A stretch of DNA of 64,000 nt from Dirofilaria immitis (lineage: Eukaryota > Nematoda > Chromadorea > Rhabditida > Onchocercidae): the NCBI GenBank assembly GCA_024305405.1, contig JAKNDB010000068.1, positions 8,479,501-8,543,500 on the forward strand, read 5' to 3'. The position numbers and the translations under genes were made by a program. Positions 25,001-36,335 of the stretch are shown here, piece by piece. The notes below the pieces were generated by a model that had not been told where the DNA came from, searched no databases, and saw nothing but the letters and a program-made list of their open reading frames with translations. Positions within the stretch are counted from its first letter, which is position 1; each line of letters opens with the position of its first letter.

Positions 25001-28000
25001 AATAAAAAATAATAGTGGAAAGTTAGATGTCGAAAAATTTTCATTTTAATATGACGTGTTATATTATAGAATACCTGTGTTCGAGCCAAACAATCCACCA
25101 GTAACTGGTTTGGAACCAAAAATTCCACCCGTCGATTGGGAGCCTGAAAACAGGCATTTTTCTAAAAATTTCTTTAGTATGGAAAAAAGAAATTCGAATT
25201 TCTGAATTTATTTAAGAATCTTAACATTGACTGTTAAACACATACCAAAAGGTGAGGCCGTAGACGTAGATGCACCAAATGCACCAAAACCAGAAGTAGA
25301 AGGTTTAGCACCAAAGAGACTTGTCGAAGCAGTTGATGTTGCAGATTGCTAAAAGGCTATTAAATGAAAAGCACAATAAATCTATCACAAATAAATCGTT
25401 GCTACCTTGAATAAAACAAATAATGCAATTAAGTTTCTTGTTAAAAACTTGTTAAATCATAATAATAGCATCTTCATCACCGAAATACAAATGCTAGAAC
25501 ACCGTATTAACTATTAAATAAACATAAGCTGAATAATTCTTGCACTATATCCATGATCATTAAATGTATATCACAGTATTTAAAATAACAGCATTTTCTC
25601 ACTGTGCCAAATGTAAATGGGCTTGACGAAGACGTGGCGGTGTTGAAAGCTGATCCACCAAAAGTGACGAGCTTTGAGTGCCGAAACCCTGAAATCACTC
25701 AAAAAATTCTTATATCGTAATAAAATGAAACGACAATAAAATAAAACTTCGAAGAAAATAAGACAAATAGATAGAAATTACATGAATCTGAAATCGAACT
25801 TCTTTTAAGTAGCTTCACTATGTTGTAATTAAATCTTCTGATCAGCTTTAGAAAGTTTCTCAGCAAGACACGAAAATTACAAATAAAAATGCTAAAATAG
25901 TAAGAATAATAAATAACAAAACAATCGCCAGTTTTACTGTATAGCAAGTAGCAGCAGAAGAGAAAAAAGAGATAAATACTTTGAAAAGCAAAAGTTGTTA
26001 TTGAAGCAGGTCTCGTGCTACACCAAATTACCGTAGAGAAAAGTTCAAACAAAAAGTTGGTGGGCCTGGGAAGAGTTGTATTTCACCATGATATACAAAT
26101 GAACAGATAGAATCTATCACTCAAGATCTTGAATGATATTTTTAAGTACCTTGCAGTAAACAAACTACGTAAAACGGAGGATTCTCAAGAAAATCATTCA
26201 CATAACTTTAAAAATCGTAATAAGACTCTGAGTCGGATAAGTGCGACGTATGCTGAGATGCCGTAATAAGTGAAATGCTACTTGTACTATGACGAAATTA
26301 TCGTCTTTTTTTCTAGTAATGTAGTTACTACAATAAAAATAATTTTTGGCGACAAACTAAAAGTAGTGAGAATAATTCTAAATAACAACAGATAAAAAAA
26401 TGAATCAAACCGTCGATGGTTTGGCACTAAATAATCCTGTGCTAGTCTGAGTCTGTCCAAATGGTGATGTTGTAGCTGACGAACCAAACAGTCCTCCACT
26501 TACTGGTTTATTGCCGAAGATTGATGTAGTGGTTGTCGGAGTTCCAAATAACAATGAAGAAGTTGTGGTCGTAGCGCCAAAGCCAGTCGAAGCTAACAAG
26601 AAAAATTTACCATAGCTTATCATTTAAATAAAATAATTTAGATCTGGATTTGGTAGCTTAATTATTATGCACTTGCAGCTAACGAAGAATGTAAAAGTAG
26701 ATCTCTCCATGATATGCAGGCTTCACTACATTTATTGAAGATTTGAGATAAATAACAGAAAGTTAACGAAAATAAGAGAACTCACTACTTCCAAAAAGTG
26801 GTTTATTTTGGCTAAAAATTGAAGACTGTGTTGTATTTGTATTGGAACCAAACAATGACGAAGATGGTTGTGATGTCTGACCGAATGTCAAACCACCATT
26901 TTGAGGACCTTTTCTGTTTGCCAAGTAATCATCACATCTCAGCTCCTATGTGAATAATAAATTGATATATTCAGTTTTACTTATTTTATTTTGATAATTA
27001 TGTAAAATAAATACGAATATAACGCTCAAAATTCTATGTATAATTCACAGCCAATACAAAATGAATAAGAATGCACAAACCATAACAAAAAGCATCAAAA
27101 TCAAAATTGACATACCTTAATGCTATAAATAATATTTATTGAAGATATTAATAGTCAAAAATTCTAAAAACAGACCTCCAAACTCTTGTTTTCATACTGT
27201 TTCATGGCAGTAATACACATATGTTTCGTACTGATTGTTTGGTTCGTACCATTACGGAGCATAGTATCTGTGGACGTGGGAGGTTCTGAATTTAACAGTT
27301 GTACCCGATATAGATGATGCTGGAACATTCCATTTCTCGCAATTTTTCAAGGATAATAAATACATCTCTAAGCTTTCTTCGGTTCTAGAAGCTTAAATTA
27401 AACAATAACAAAGCCCAGTAATTAAATAATCCCATACTTCCAAAATTTGATCCGAAAACACCACCAGTTTGTTGTGCTGACTGAGCTGAACCAAATAGTG
27501 ATGTGGCGCCGCCAAAACCTGTTGACTGCGTCGTCGATGATGCTCCAAAAGTGGCTTTGATTGACCAAATATTGATGTTGAAGTTGAGGAAGCTGGCTGT
27601 GTGCTTCCTAGATATTTAATTTAGGATAGTATCACGACTTGATGCAATTATTCAAACTTGACTTCATCTCGCAGCTTTAAACTGTTTTTTTACGAATATC
27701 AATAAAATCAACCAAACCGAAAAGGGATGTCGACTGTCCGGGAGAACCAAAAATAGATTTCTGTCCAAATAAACCTGTGCTCTGCGTAGTCACTTGTGTT
27801 CCAAACGCCGTTGCCGGTCGGTTAGCGGATGATCCAAATAATGAACTGCCTGCTACAACAGATATATTAAAATATTCAAATATTTCCAGCTTTACTTCAA
27901 ATATACCAAAGATCTATTCCTGATCGACCGAAATCTTTCTATTCTCTCTGAAAAAGATAGAAGAACTACCTACGGGAAAATGAAATCTCAAAAACCGAAT

Positions 28001-28057
28001 GAACTTACCACCAAAGGCAGATGTATTAGATGAACCGAAAGGCGATTTTCCAAACAT
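16094..28057 (-). CDS. NUP98: Nup98-Nup96 nucleoporin precursor
   Basis: One transcript encodes both nucleoporins (C. elegans npp-10); the precursor cuts itself into Nup98, an FG-repeat pore and mRNA-export factor, and Nup96, a scaffold of the Y complex. Start is MFGKSPFG at 28057. GLFG/FG exons run to about 24.8 kb. The Rae1-binding GLEBS segment is near 27300-26900. The linker reads APIVLGADFNQWQIEKAV and SPYGDNPLL. The autoproteolytic domain starts at HPAGIILTR (about 22650) and includes VIVYPDDNSKPPIGQELNRF and PETGTWVFTVPHFTKYG. Nup96 begins with an Asp-rich patch (21571-21374) and continues with helical exons, including LCNALLVLKSQ (about 19300), SYPHLACGLSIF (about 18950) and QLCQMELYHLAAIVLMHIS (17640-17490). 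The stop is TAA at 16094 or TGA at 16117, depending on one base. At least four single-base frame breaks occur (27552, 25665, 22317-22321, 18087-18089). Confidence 0.95.
20626..20650 (+). repeat. AAT trinucleotide microsatellite
   Basis: About eight copies of ATA/AAT in an intron of the Nup96 part of the gene. Simple-sequence repeat with no coding role. Confidence 0.8.
21767..21790 (-). other. NUP98: Nup98-Nup96 autoproteolytic cleavage site
   Basis: The codons read P-H-F-T-K-Y-G. In vertebrates the scissile bond lies after Phe in HF/SKYG and the Ser is the nucleophile. Here Thr (ACC, 21781-21779) takes that place, still a hydroxyl nucleophile, and the preceding His is kept. The new N-terminus of Nup96 would be TKYGLM followed by the acidic patch. 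Confidence 0.85.
24569..28057 (-). other. NUP98: FG/GLFG repeat region of Nup98
   Basis: Successive exons carry FG dipeptides in Ser/Thr/Gly/Ala-rich sequence. Examples are SSLFGSSANRP, TGLFGQKSIFG, TSIFGNKPVSGGLFGSS, SLFGAKPSTSGFGAFG, GGIFGSKPVTGGLFGS and SLFGQAAPSS. Such stretches are intrinsically disordered and form the permeability barrier of the pore. Several intervening open frames on either strand are shadows of this low-complexity coding. Confidence 0.9.
26890..27310 (-). other. NUP98: GLEBS motif (Rae1/Gle2-binding) of Nup98
   Basis: Two exons encode SGTTVKF, then PPTSTDTMLRNGTNQTISTK, HMCITAMKQYENKSLE and ELRCDDYLANRKGPQN. This matches the human segment around TTIKFNPPTGTDTM and ESKSLEELRLEDYQANRKGP, which binds the mRNA-export factor Rae1. 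One extra base lies between VKF and PPT (near 27285-27290). It is either a sequencing insertion or an acceptor (AAATTCAG) overlapping the conserved residues. Confidence 0.85.
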
Positions 28058-29311
28058 TTCCAAAAACGCCAACTGGATAAGTAGTGCGCACTGTCCTGTA
28101 ACTGGAAATATCTCTGTGATCAGTATGTGCTGGAACAAAAACAAAACCGATCTGAAAAGGCAATAAAATAACGGTCGCAAAATTTCCAAACTAGTGAGCA
28201 AACGAGAACTGTCTCATCTCCAATTCTTCCTCCACTAAAAACGACAAAATACTGATTTTGGCACAATGCCAAAATTAATCTTCGCGTCGATTAAATTATT
28301 TAATTGTAATTACTGTATGCTTATAATAACAATTGGAATAATCCTGTTCATATTGGCTATTCGGTGGTCAACGATCTAAACTGTTCGTAATTGTTAAGCG
28401 TAATATTTGGCAGTGAGCTAGCCATTCAGATTTCCATATAATAATATAGCTACTGCTGTTTTCTATTTGGAGATATTTGGATTTCCATGAATTTGTTTCA
28501 ATCATTTGAACCATTTTCATATTCAATTCAAAAAATACGGTATGCTCATCGTACGGAATTATATACTTTATAATTAATCCAAATTTGTCCATAAATAACA
28601 TCGTTATAAGAAAAAATATCAATCAGTAAGGTACTGAGAATAATGATATCGATAATCAGTCTATTTATTGACTTTTGAATTTCATGATGACAAACCGAAA
28701 GCCAAATTTGTTACTTTTCAAGATTTTTTTTTGCAATCTTTTTATTGAGCGACTCATTCCTCATAGAATTTGTATGTATACAAAGCTTCGAAATAGATTA
28801 CAATTATTGGTTAGTTAATTTTAATTTTCGTTTTAATTAATAATAAATATTATGTGATGCTGAATTGAATATAAAATGCTATGTTGAAGGCAACATATTC
28901 AAATCAAGAACCTATGCAAAGACTACAATTTGTGAAACATTTTTATTGTAAAATAAGATTATATGTAGCTCTAAATTTTCAAAATTGTTATCCAGAAATT
29001 TCTTTAACATAAATCAAATATGGCAGACACCGATAAAAAATTTTTTTGAAATTTATGATTAAAACGAAGCATTCTGTAACAATTTTTTATTTCAAAATGA
29101 TGCTTGAATTCCATCTACCTAAAGAATATAAATGCATTTAAAAAAGAAAAAAAATTTAATTCTGAAATGTTAGAAAGTCATTTTTATTTATATCAATATC
29201 ATGAGATATTATTTATAGATGTGAAAGAAGTACAACTGGAAATTTTCAGCTGATATACATATCAGTAAACTACTCAGTAAAATTATTGCAGAAATTTGTC
29301 AGTATTATTCC
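28058..29311. other. Upstream region of Nup98-96 with one weak ORF
   Basis: The 5' flank of Nup98-96. On the minus strand a frame of up to 84 codons (28622-28368) includes YDEHTVFFELNMKMVQ and ILRLTITNSLDR and ends at TGA. It has no introns or recognisable domain and could be a small gene or chance; about 0.25 for a real gene. The rest shows no supported feature. Confidence 0.35.
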
Positions 29312-29993
29312 TCAATATTGGTCGTAATTGATGCCCTGCTTCTTTTTATGCATAAAACCTCGACAAACTTTATCCGGATCCGCATTTATCTGTATGCGTA
29401 TTGGATAGTTTTCGCATAAAACGGTGCGGAACGGTGGTTCCCAAATATCATCCGGTCGGCGAAATCGGATATGGTCTGTAATTTTAAAATGTAGTAAATA
29501 AAATCCAAAACATAGTTTGATGATTACTTCAATACAGAACGATAACGAAGAATAAAGATTCGACCCTGGAGAGGGAGCTTGAGAAACGGCTACTGCATCT
29601 AAGGAAGGAGAACGACAGATAATGACATTGTATTTTCGCGTGATCTTAGGATATCTTTGGAATCAAATTAATCATTCCTATACCATAGGAAATGCTCTCG
29701 ACAATGAAGGATCTTCATGAAGGATTGTGCATAATGAAATGACTTTTAATTGTTTTAATTGTATATATTGTATCAGTTACATTGCTACTAGGTATTAGCG
29801 ATACCAGTATTATTCCCTTATCTTAAAACCATTTAAAAACTATGCTTGTTCTTGAAATTTTCATGAAAATGAACTTACTTCTGTTTCCAAAAATAGAAGC
29901 ATCTGTAACAGCAGCTGATATGATAAAGAAAAGGGCATAAAACGTAGTTGGGAATTTTACGGCGATCTGGTTTTGTTGCATTGCACTTTTCAT
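29312..29993 (-). CDS. Small predicted secreted protein, two exons
   Basis: Exon 1 (29993-29879) starts at an ATG that directly follows a TTTCAG acceptor, typical of a nematode trans-spliced start. It encodes a signal-peptide-like stretch (FPTTFYALFFIISAAVTDA) and ends at A|GTAAGT. Exon 2 (29475-29312) joins in phase after TTACAG. It encodes a mature part of about 55 residues with FRRPDDIWEPPFRT, two cysteines (LCENYPIRIQ and KVCRGF) and a basic tail before TGA. Total is about 92 residues. The two Cys could form one disulfide. I know no family match, so it may be a lineage-specific secreted or excretory protein. Confidence 0.5.
29541..29625 (+). pseudogene. Nuclear 18S rRNA fragment
   Basis: A stretch containing GGAGAGGGAGCTTGAGAAAC and GGCTACTGCATCTAAGGAAG matches the universally conserved small-subunit rRNA segment (consensus GAGAGGGAGCCTGAGAAACG, GGCTACCACATCCAAGGAAG). 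The preceding GATAACGAAGAATAAAGATTCGA also follows nematode 18S. Substitutions at invariant positions and loss of similarity on both sides show a degenerate, truncated copy, not a working rRNA gene. Confidence 0.8.
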
Positions 29994-32900
29994 CTGAAAC
30001 ATTGAAAAATTATTTTTGATTGTAGTAAAATCACTAAACATAATATATTAAAGAACGGATATCATTATAGTTTATAAATGCTTAATTATATTATCTTTCT
30101 AATTTTAAGCTATCCTGAGAGTGAAAAAACATCGAGATGATGATGCACATCTTTTTATTTCTCTTATGTCTTGTGTAATTATGATCTTTCTTATTACAAA
30201 ACTCAAAAGATCTTCAGCGGAATAGAACTTGCGAAACTGAAAGATTCACCTACTAATCTTTTTCGTCATACCTCAGTTCTTGCTCATCTTATCAATTTGT
30301 AATAAAATTTCTAAAGCCAATAAAAATCTCAAAATAATAACATAAAACAAAATTTGCTTAAACGATATTAAATGTCAGTACTAGTTAATTATTCTAAAAT
30401 ATATATTATGAGTATTTCGAAGATTAGAAAAAAAATACATTGGAAATGAAAAGCCCATTTTAGTAAGGCATTTAATTACTCCAAAGTAGTGCTCGAAAAG
30501 GGTGAAAAATGTAGATATCAAGAACTGCTTGCTTTTTAAAAGTAATCCGCAAGCGTGTAAAAAGGACACGCATAGCATTTGCAGAGATTTCTAATCCACA
30601 AGAAATAGCTGAATTAGGCAGCTTTTCACACAGTTAAGTGATAGTCCAGTTGATTTGTTAAAATAATATATGGGTTACGGTAAATTGTTTGATGGAAATG
30701 GTAGGTAAATAGCATATCGGAAGCCATAAGGGGTAGGGATTTCTATAATCTTTTTAGTGGGTTTGCATCCAATATGAATGGAACTAAAACAACTGCTATT
30801 TATAGATAGAAGTAGATACTAGCTAGAAATTTCTTCAGCCTGTTTCTACTCATTAAATTTCGGTATTTGATCTAGGAGCGTATTTTAAAACACAATATTT
30901 TCAATATCGACCTTTTTTCCAGGTTATGTAAGAAGTCTAATTGCAATAATTGATCATTCAAGTATAATTTGTTGGGATTTACAGATTGATACTAGTTTAC
31001 TTAAATTGATTAATTCTTCTGTACTGAATAAAAAGAAAAAAATAAGGAAGATAAGGTTTAGGAAGTCATTGATGAAAAAGGAAGGAATGGAAAATTATTG
31101 ACACTAGTGATCATAAAGAATTAAGCACTTTTTGAAATTAGAGCTCAAGGTAATAATCTTGAGCTAGATAAGAGTCTTATACCTGTTCCCATCGTCATTC
31201 CTGCTCCAGGCTTAACTAAGATTCGGCTAAGTTGCTGGCTAAAATTCCTATGAAATTAGGGAAGCATTTAATATCCAAATAAAATCTAATTGCAAAATCT
31301 TGGATTATCTTTTCACTCCCGCAATTAGACAGCATGAAAAACTCTAGTTACTTACAACTAATTTATTTTAGTTAATAACTTTATCAAAGACCTGATAGAT
31401 CAGAACTACACACTGCTTATGTATAGGATGTCATCATTACATGATAAGGCGTTGATATTCTTAGGGCAATTCGTGATAAATATTCGCAAACTAATAGTTC
31501 TCATTTTATGCATCAAAGGGATGAGCGAAGAATACGTGTTCTTATGATGTTAAATTAAGTGATACACATATTACAGCTAAGCATAAACAGAAGTCTACAA
31601 AATTCATTTGCTGATAAATGAATTTTCACAACGAAGCAGTTCTTCTTATTCAGATTCTTCTTACTTATAAAATTCGCTTTGCTCACTTATAAAAAAATCA
31701 AAAAAAGCAAAATTTCATTTATGTTCCTTCGTGGAATTTATGTTAAATCAGCCTGGGGCCAAAATTAAAGTTAATAAATAAAAAGCAATTATTTCCAACT
31801 GATTGCATACTTCAGCCTTACAGCCAATGAGTTGATGCATAAAAACTTCCCTTATTATAAAAATGAGCAAAGCGAATTTTGTAATAAAAGAACAAGCAGT
31901 TGGGTATTTATTTGAATCCATTGCTTAAAATTAAATTCAATGAATGAATAAAGCTGAAAACTAAATTAGGATTTGAAATACTCTAAATTTTTCATGAAGA
32001 GGTGAAATTTCGTAGAGAAAGGAAAATGGATGCAAGAATGAGAGTAAAAGAGTTTTTATGCTTCATATTGCGGATTTTGAACTTATTCGAAATAGACATC
32101 AATTTTATAATAAACATTGATGCTAGGAATAGAGAATTTGAAGTTATATAACGACGTCGACGAATAATAATCGAAAACATTTTCTCTTTTAGCATTAGGA
32201 AAGAAAAAAGAATTCTCTGAGAAACCAAAAGATGTGGACTTTTCTTCAAAATACGGTAGCGTTAAAAATGATTATTAAAACAGTCAAAAACGATAAAGAT
32301 GATGAAACGATTCTAACCTCTTTCTAACAATTTTATCAACAATTATTTCTTGACGCAGAAGAAAACAATTTCAAATTTGATCAACAACACTGCTAACAAT
32401 TCTAACAGATGACAATTTCTTGTTAAAGAATTACGACATGTTGCTAATTAAGACTACTATTTTTCTGTAGTATGGGTTTACAAAGAATGCTTGATTTCTC
32501 CTAAATGAAAACAAGAACAATAAAGTAAGCATTAAAACGTAAAAGAGAGGAGCAATACAGCACTAAGAATTTTTGGTCTCAGTAAGAATGCTACAACCTA
32601 AATTGTACTGCCAACAATTATTCTGAAATCTAGCTATCTAGAATTTCGTGTAAGTTAAAACAGATTCAGGCACTGGCAATTGCCAAATTTCAGTCACTTA
32701 TTTAATTATTGTTTCTATAATTTTATTTATAAAAAGTCTAATGTCGATTTTGAAAGTTCGAAGAAATTAAAATAAAACAAGTAAAGTCATTTCTGATTAT
32801 AAATTTTAATCCAAAAAAAAAGAAATTCAGTGGGCTAAGGCTGCATTGAAGGTTAAAAGTGAATTACTATCGTTATATCAAATGCATTTTATTTTTAATG

Positions 32901-33937
32901 ATGAACTCAAGAGTGACAGTACTAATATTTTCACATTTTTGTTCTTCATGGTAGCATTATATCTCATGTTTCTTGATTTTAGCGACATTTTTGGGGCATT
33001 TCATCAAGTAATATGTGTTAGATGTCTTAGAAGTTTGCCATTCATATATCAGCGAAGTTCAAGATTGCATTTTTCTCGCTTTTTCTACAGTATTCTAATA
33101 TTTAATCTTAAACATTAAATCAGGAATAAAGTAATGAAGCTAGATTGAGATGCTGTTTGCCTAAAATTGAAAGCTTATAAATTTAGTGTGAGAGTAAGAA
33201 ATTGAAAGTGAATTTTTAAGAAGAGTGAAAATTCTAGAAATGAGATGAGGGAGAAAGAATCATACAAGCTTAAAACTCAAGATACGAAAATTTTATAAAG
33301 ATGAAATCTTCTCTTTTCATATTTCGAAAAGTATGATCACTGCAAATGTTTCAGCATTCACTTTTGGCACATAAGATTATTGCGAACATAACGCTTTCAA
33401 TTTTGAAGAATCGGTTGTATTGCATCGGTTGTATTAGCGAAAATAATGACAGTAAACCTATAAAGAAGATAAAATTTTTAGAGTAATCGACAAAGATTTA
33501 TAAAACTTTATGATGAGAAATAGAAAAATATGCTAAAGATTTAGAGCAAAGTTTCAAAATAATTTGAAACTTCAGAACCTATAAAAAGTATTTAAAAATA
33601 AATGATTTAAAATTAATTTGTCAATAATACTAAAATGATGAAAAATAGGCTGAGACAGTAAAATGCATATCATTGAAGGCTCAAATTTTAACCAAAAAGT
33701 AGCGACAGTATTTGCTTGAGAACGATTGAATTCAATGCAAATATCGGAATGATTAATGACTGATATGAAACGACTTTTCATAGAGAATGAAGAAATGGGA
33801 GTAGGCTAATTACTGTAAAAGGTTAGTATATAAATCCAAAATGGTAAGGATGGCCAGATCATTCATTAAATGTATATTTCATGATTAAGAAGAAGAATAA
33901 AAAAATTCGCTAAATTTCATGCAAAGTGAAAGTTTGA
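29994..33937. other. Gene-poor AT-rich region
   Basis: No supported gene. A short minus-strand stretch at about 31246-31183, bounded by an AATTTTAG acceptor and an ACAG|GTATAAG donor, reads LVKPGAGMTMGTG and could be an isolated exon, but it links to nothing convincing. A 90-codon plus frame at 32846-33118 is hydrophobic and without other support. Confidence 0.4.
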
Positions 33938-34189
33938 ATGAAATCGGAAAACAGATTTCTATTTGACATAAATGGATTACATAAAGCATACTATTCATTA
34001 TCATATGAGAGGAGGCGGAAGGCGCTGGAAATATTCGATTTCTTCAGTAGCTTCGTTAGATCTTCTTTGAAAAACATGGTAAGAAATTTCCGACTATTGA
34101 TTTTAACGATTAACCGAAAACTTTTTAAAATTTTACAGATTGTTGTGGAAGTATTGTTGAGTTTACAGGTTTGGTTTAATGGGACTTGA
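33938..34189 (+). CDS. Weak small-gene candidate
   Basis: An ATG-initiated frame reads MKSENRFLFDINGLHKAYY, then a basic/aromatic segment to SSLKNM, where a consensus donor (ATG|GTAAGA) stands. A TTTTACAG acceptor follows 60 bases later and the frame is open with or without this intron, ending VWFNGT. It would be 63 residues spliced or 83 unspliced. No domain recognised; chance is likely enough. Confidence 0.22.
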   Translation: MKSENRFLFDINGLHKAYYSLSYERRRKALEIFDFFSSFVRSSLKNMVRNFRLLILTINRKLFKILQIVVEVLLSLQVWFNGT

Positions 34190-35536
34190 AGTTGATGAAA
34201 TCGTTATTATAACTATTATTTGAGTCTTTGTTGTGGATGTGATGTCAAGGTTTGCGTCACTTAGAATTCTTTGGTTGGTGATTATCGGTGTGTGAAAAAA
34301 GCTTTGTGCTAAAACTTGGATAATTAAACAACGCTTTATTTGACGCAATACAGATACGAACAATGAAATCAAATATCAATGAAAAAGATAATGAGTAAAA
34401 AGTGAATAGAGCGAGATGATCCAAATTGGATAAAAACGAAGCATCACTCTTGTTAAAGAACTGCCATATATATACTTTCATAATTGGACGGTACAATAAA
34501 TATTCGATGTATGATTGACTGAAACAAAAAACTCTGGGAATAGGACAGATTTAGATAAGCGATGGTAATTTTACAATCCCTTTGAAGATGATCCATAAGA
34601 GAAGAAATTATTTGATCTTTAGTCTTACCATGGATAATGAATTGACAGATGTGAAAAATGACTGTCAGAAATTTCCCGGAGCAATAAAGATAATGACAAT
34701 CTATAAATGGCTGTTCCCTGCAACAGAATTGCAATCCTTACAGCCAAAATCACAAAACAATTAATTTATTGAAAAGATATTCCTTTTCTTAATATTTTAT
34801 ATTACAAGCCAAATTTGGATTTCTGAACCAGGTATAATCTTGAAATTTAGATTTTCCAAATATTTAAAAATTTTTCTGAGATGAAATATATGAAGATAAT
34901 ATACATGCTGAGGTCAGCATTGTCAAAAATCGTGCAGATACTTCCTCATTCTCAGCAAATATAATTGCAGCGATATAACTCAACGGGACTCAAATCAGAT
35001 TCAAAGTGAATGTAATCATATCATGCGCGTAATAAGTGATCTACAATAAATCATATAATGTTAATTAATAACAAAGCAATAAAATTTGGATTAGCATGTG
35101 CAATGAATGTCTCATATGAAAAATAGGGGAAAGTGAAACATGGAAGTGAAGCGTGGAAGTTAGTACAAAATGAAAATGCAGAATCGAGAGAGATTTAGGA
35201 CAAAATGTAGCATTTGCATTTTTACCTTCGTTATGAAAAAGACCACCAAATTTGTTGATATTGCCAGAAAAAATTCGAATAGAAAGGATCAAGAAATCAT
35301 TGATAATGAGGATTATTTCCTGTCTCATTTTAAATATTTTAATTATTTTTATCAAAATTTGCATGTTTTAATGCTTTGCTATAATTTGAAGATAAGAATT
35401 GTTAAGATCACTACAGTTTTTACGTTGACATCAAGCAGTTTAGTCACTATATTCATTGACCTTTTTTTCGAATCGGTAATGTTCTATAAATCGAAAGATT
35501 TTTGAAAAAAATATCAAGACGCAAAAATTTTGACAG

Positions 35537-36335
35537 ACAAAGCAAATCTTCAATTATGAATCCTTTTAACTTTTCAACTGCATGTATTTATGGCAAGAAT
35601 CTTTGCGTATGTACGTGTTTTGATGATACGTTGATAAACCTGATACGTAAGCGAGCAAGAAAAAGTAGAATAGTTAATTTTGATTATGCTGAAAAATGAC
35701 TGCAAAATAATTCCAAAAGATATGATGGAAATTTGAGGATGAGGAATGAAATACGAATCTCTGCAGTAGTATCTGTAGTAATGATTGGAGTATTGGCTGT
35801 GGTTGGCATTATTGGTTATGCGATCATAAAACGTCGAAGAAAAGGGGTGGAAACAATAAAAACGGTTAATTATTTCGATGCTTTCTCGAATTGTGTATAG
35901 GAGGAAAAATGATGGCGTATGGATATTTTCATAGATTTATTCTCATTTCCATTTATAATTACAAATTTTAATAAAACTAATAACTTCAGTAATGATTGTT
36001 TATTATGACTAACTTTGTTATATGATACCGATGCTGGCTTTTAGGCTCAAGAATGCGAAGCATTGCAGAAGTATCTTGAAACATGCGTTGAAATTGTAAT
36101 GTTTTTCCAATAGTGTTAAAAAGAGCCTTGTAAAATCACAATTATTTCAAGCATCGTATTGAATTTTTAAATCTTGAAATAAAGATTTTTCGCAATGCTT
36201 AAGTCATTTCTTCAGGATCAAGGAATAATAGATGTAAATGTGAATCCTAGATCACGTCAGAAGTTAATGTCAACAAAATCACGTCATCGAAAAGAACGTA
36301 ATTGTCTACCCGTAAATTCGAAAAGGTCGGATTGA
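35537..36335 (+). CDS. Candidate C-terminal part of a single-pass membrane protein
   Basis: Three exons join in phase: 35537-35646, 35767-35894 and 36216-36335. Exon A ends in a Cys-rich segment (CIYGKNLCVCTCF, an extracellular module by position). Exon B carries a clear transmembrane helix (VSVVMIGVLAVVGIIGYAII) followed by the stop-transfer cluster KRRRKG and a cytosolic stretch ending DAFSNC. Exon C gives a basic tail and a TGA. Acceptors are GACAG, CTGCAG and TTTCTTCAG; donors are C|GTAAGC and T|GTATAG. Topology would be type I. Upstream exons were not found, though open stretches exist at 35170-35400. Family unknown. Confidence 0.4.

Noticed and set aside
25699..26052. 117-codon minus-strand ORF inside Nup98-96
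   Set aside because: It lies in an intron, is rich in Phe/Tyr/Leu/Ser as expected from AT-rich chance frames, and interrupts the FG coding order.
31183..31246. Exon-like segment LVKPGAGMTMGTG on the minus strand
   Set aside because: Good boundaries but it joins no neighbour in phase that gives a sensible protein, and the plus strand is equally open.
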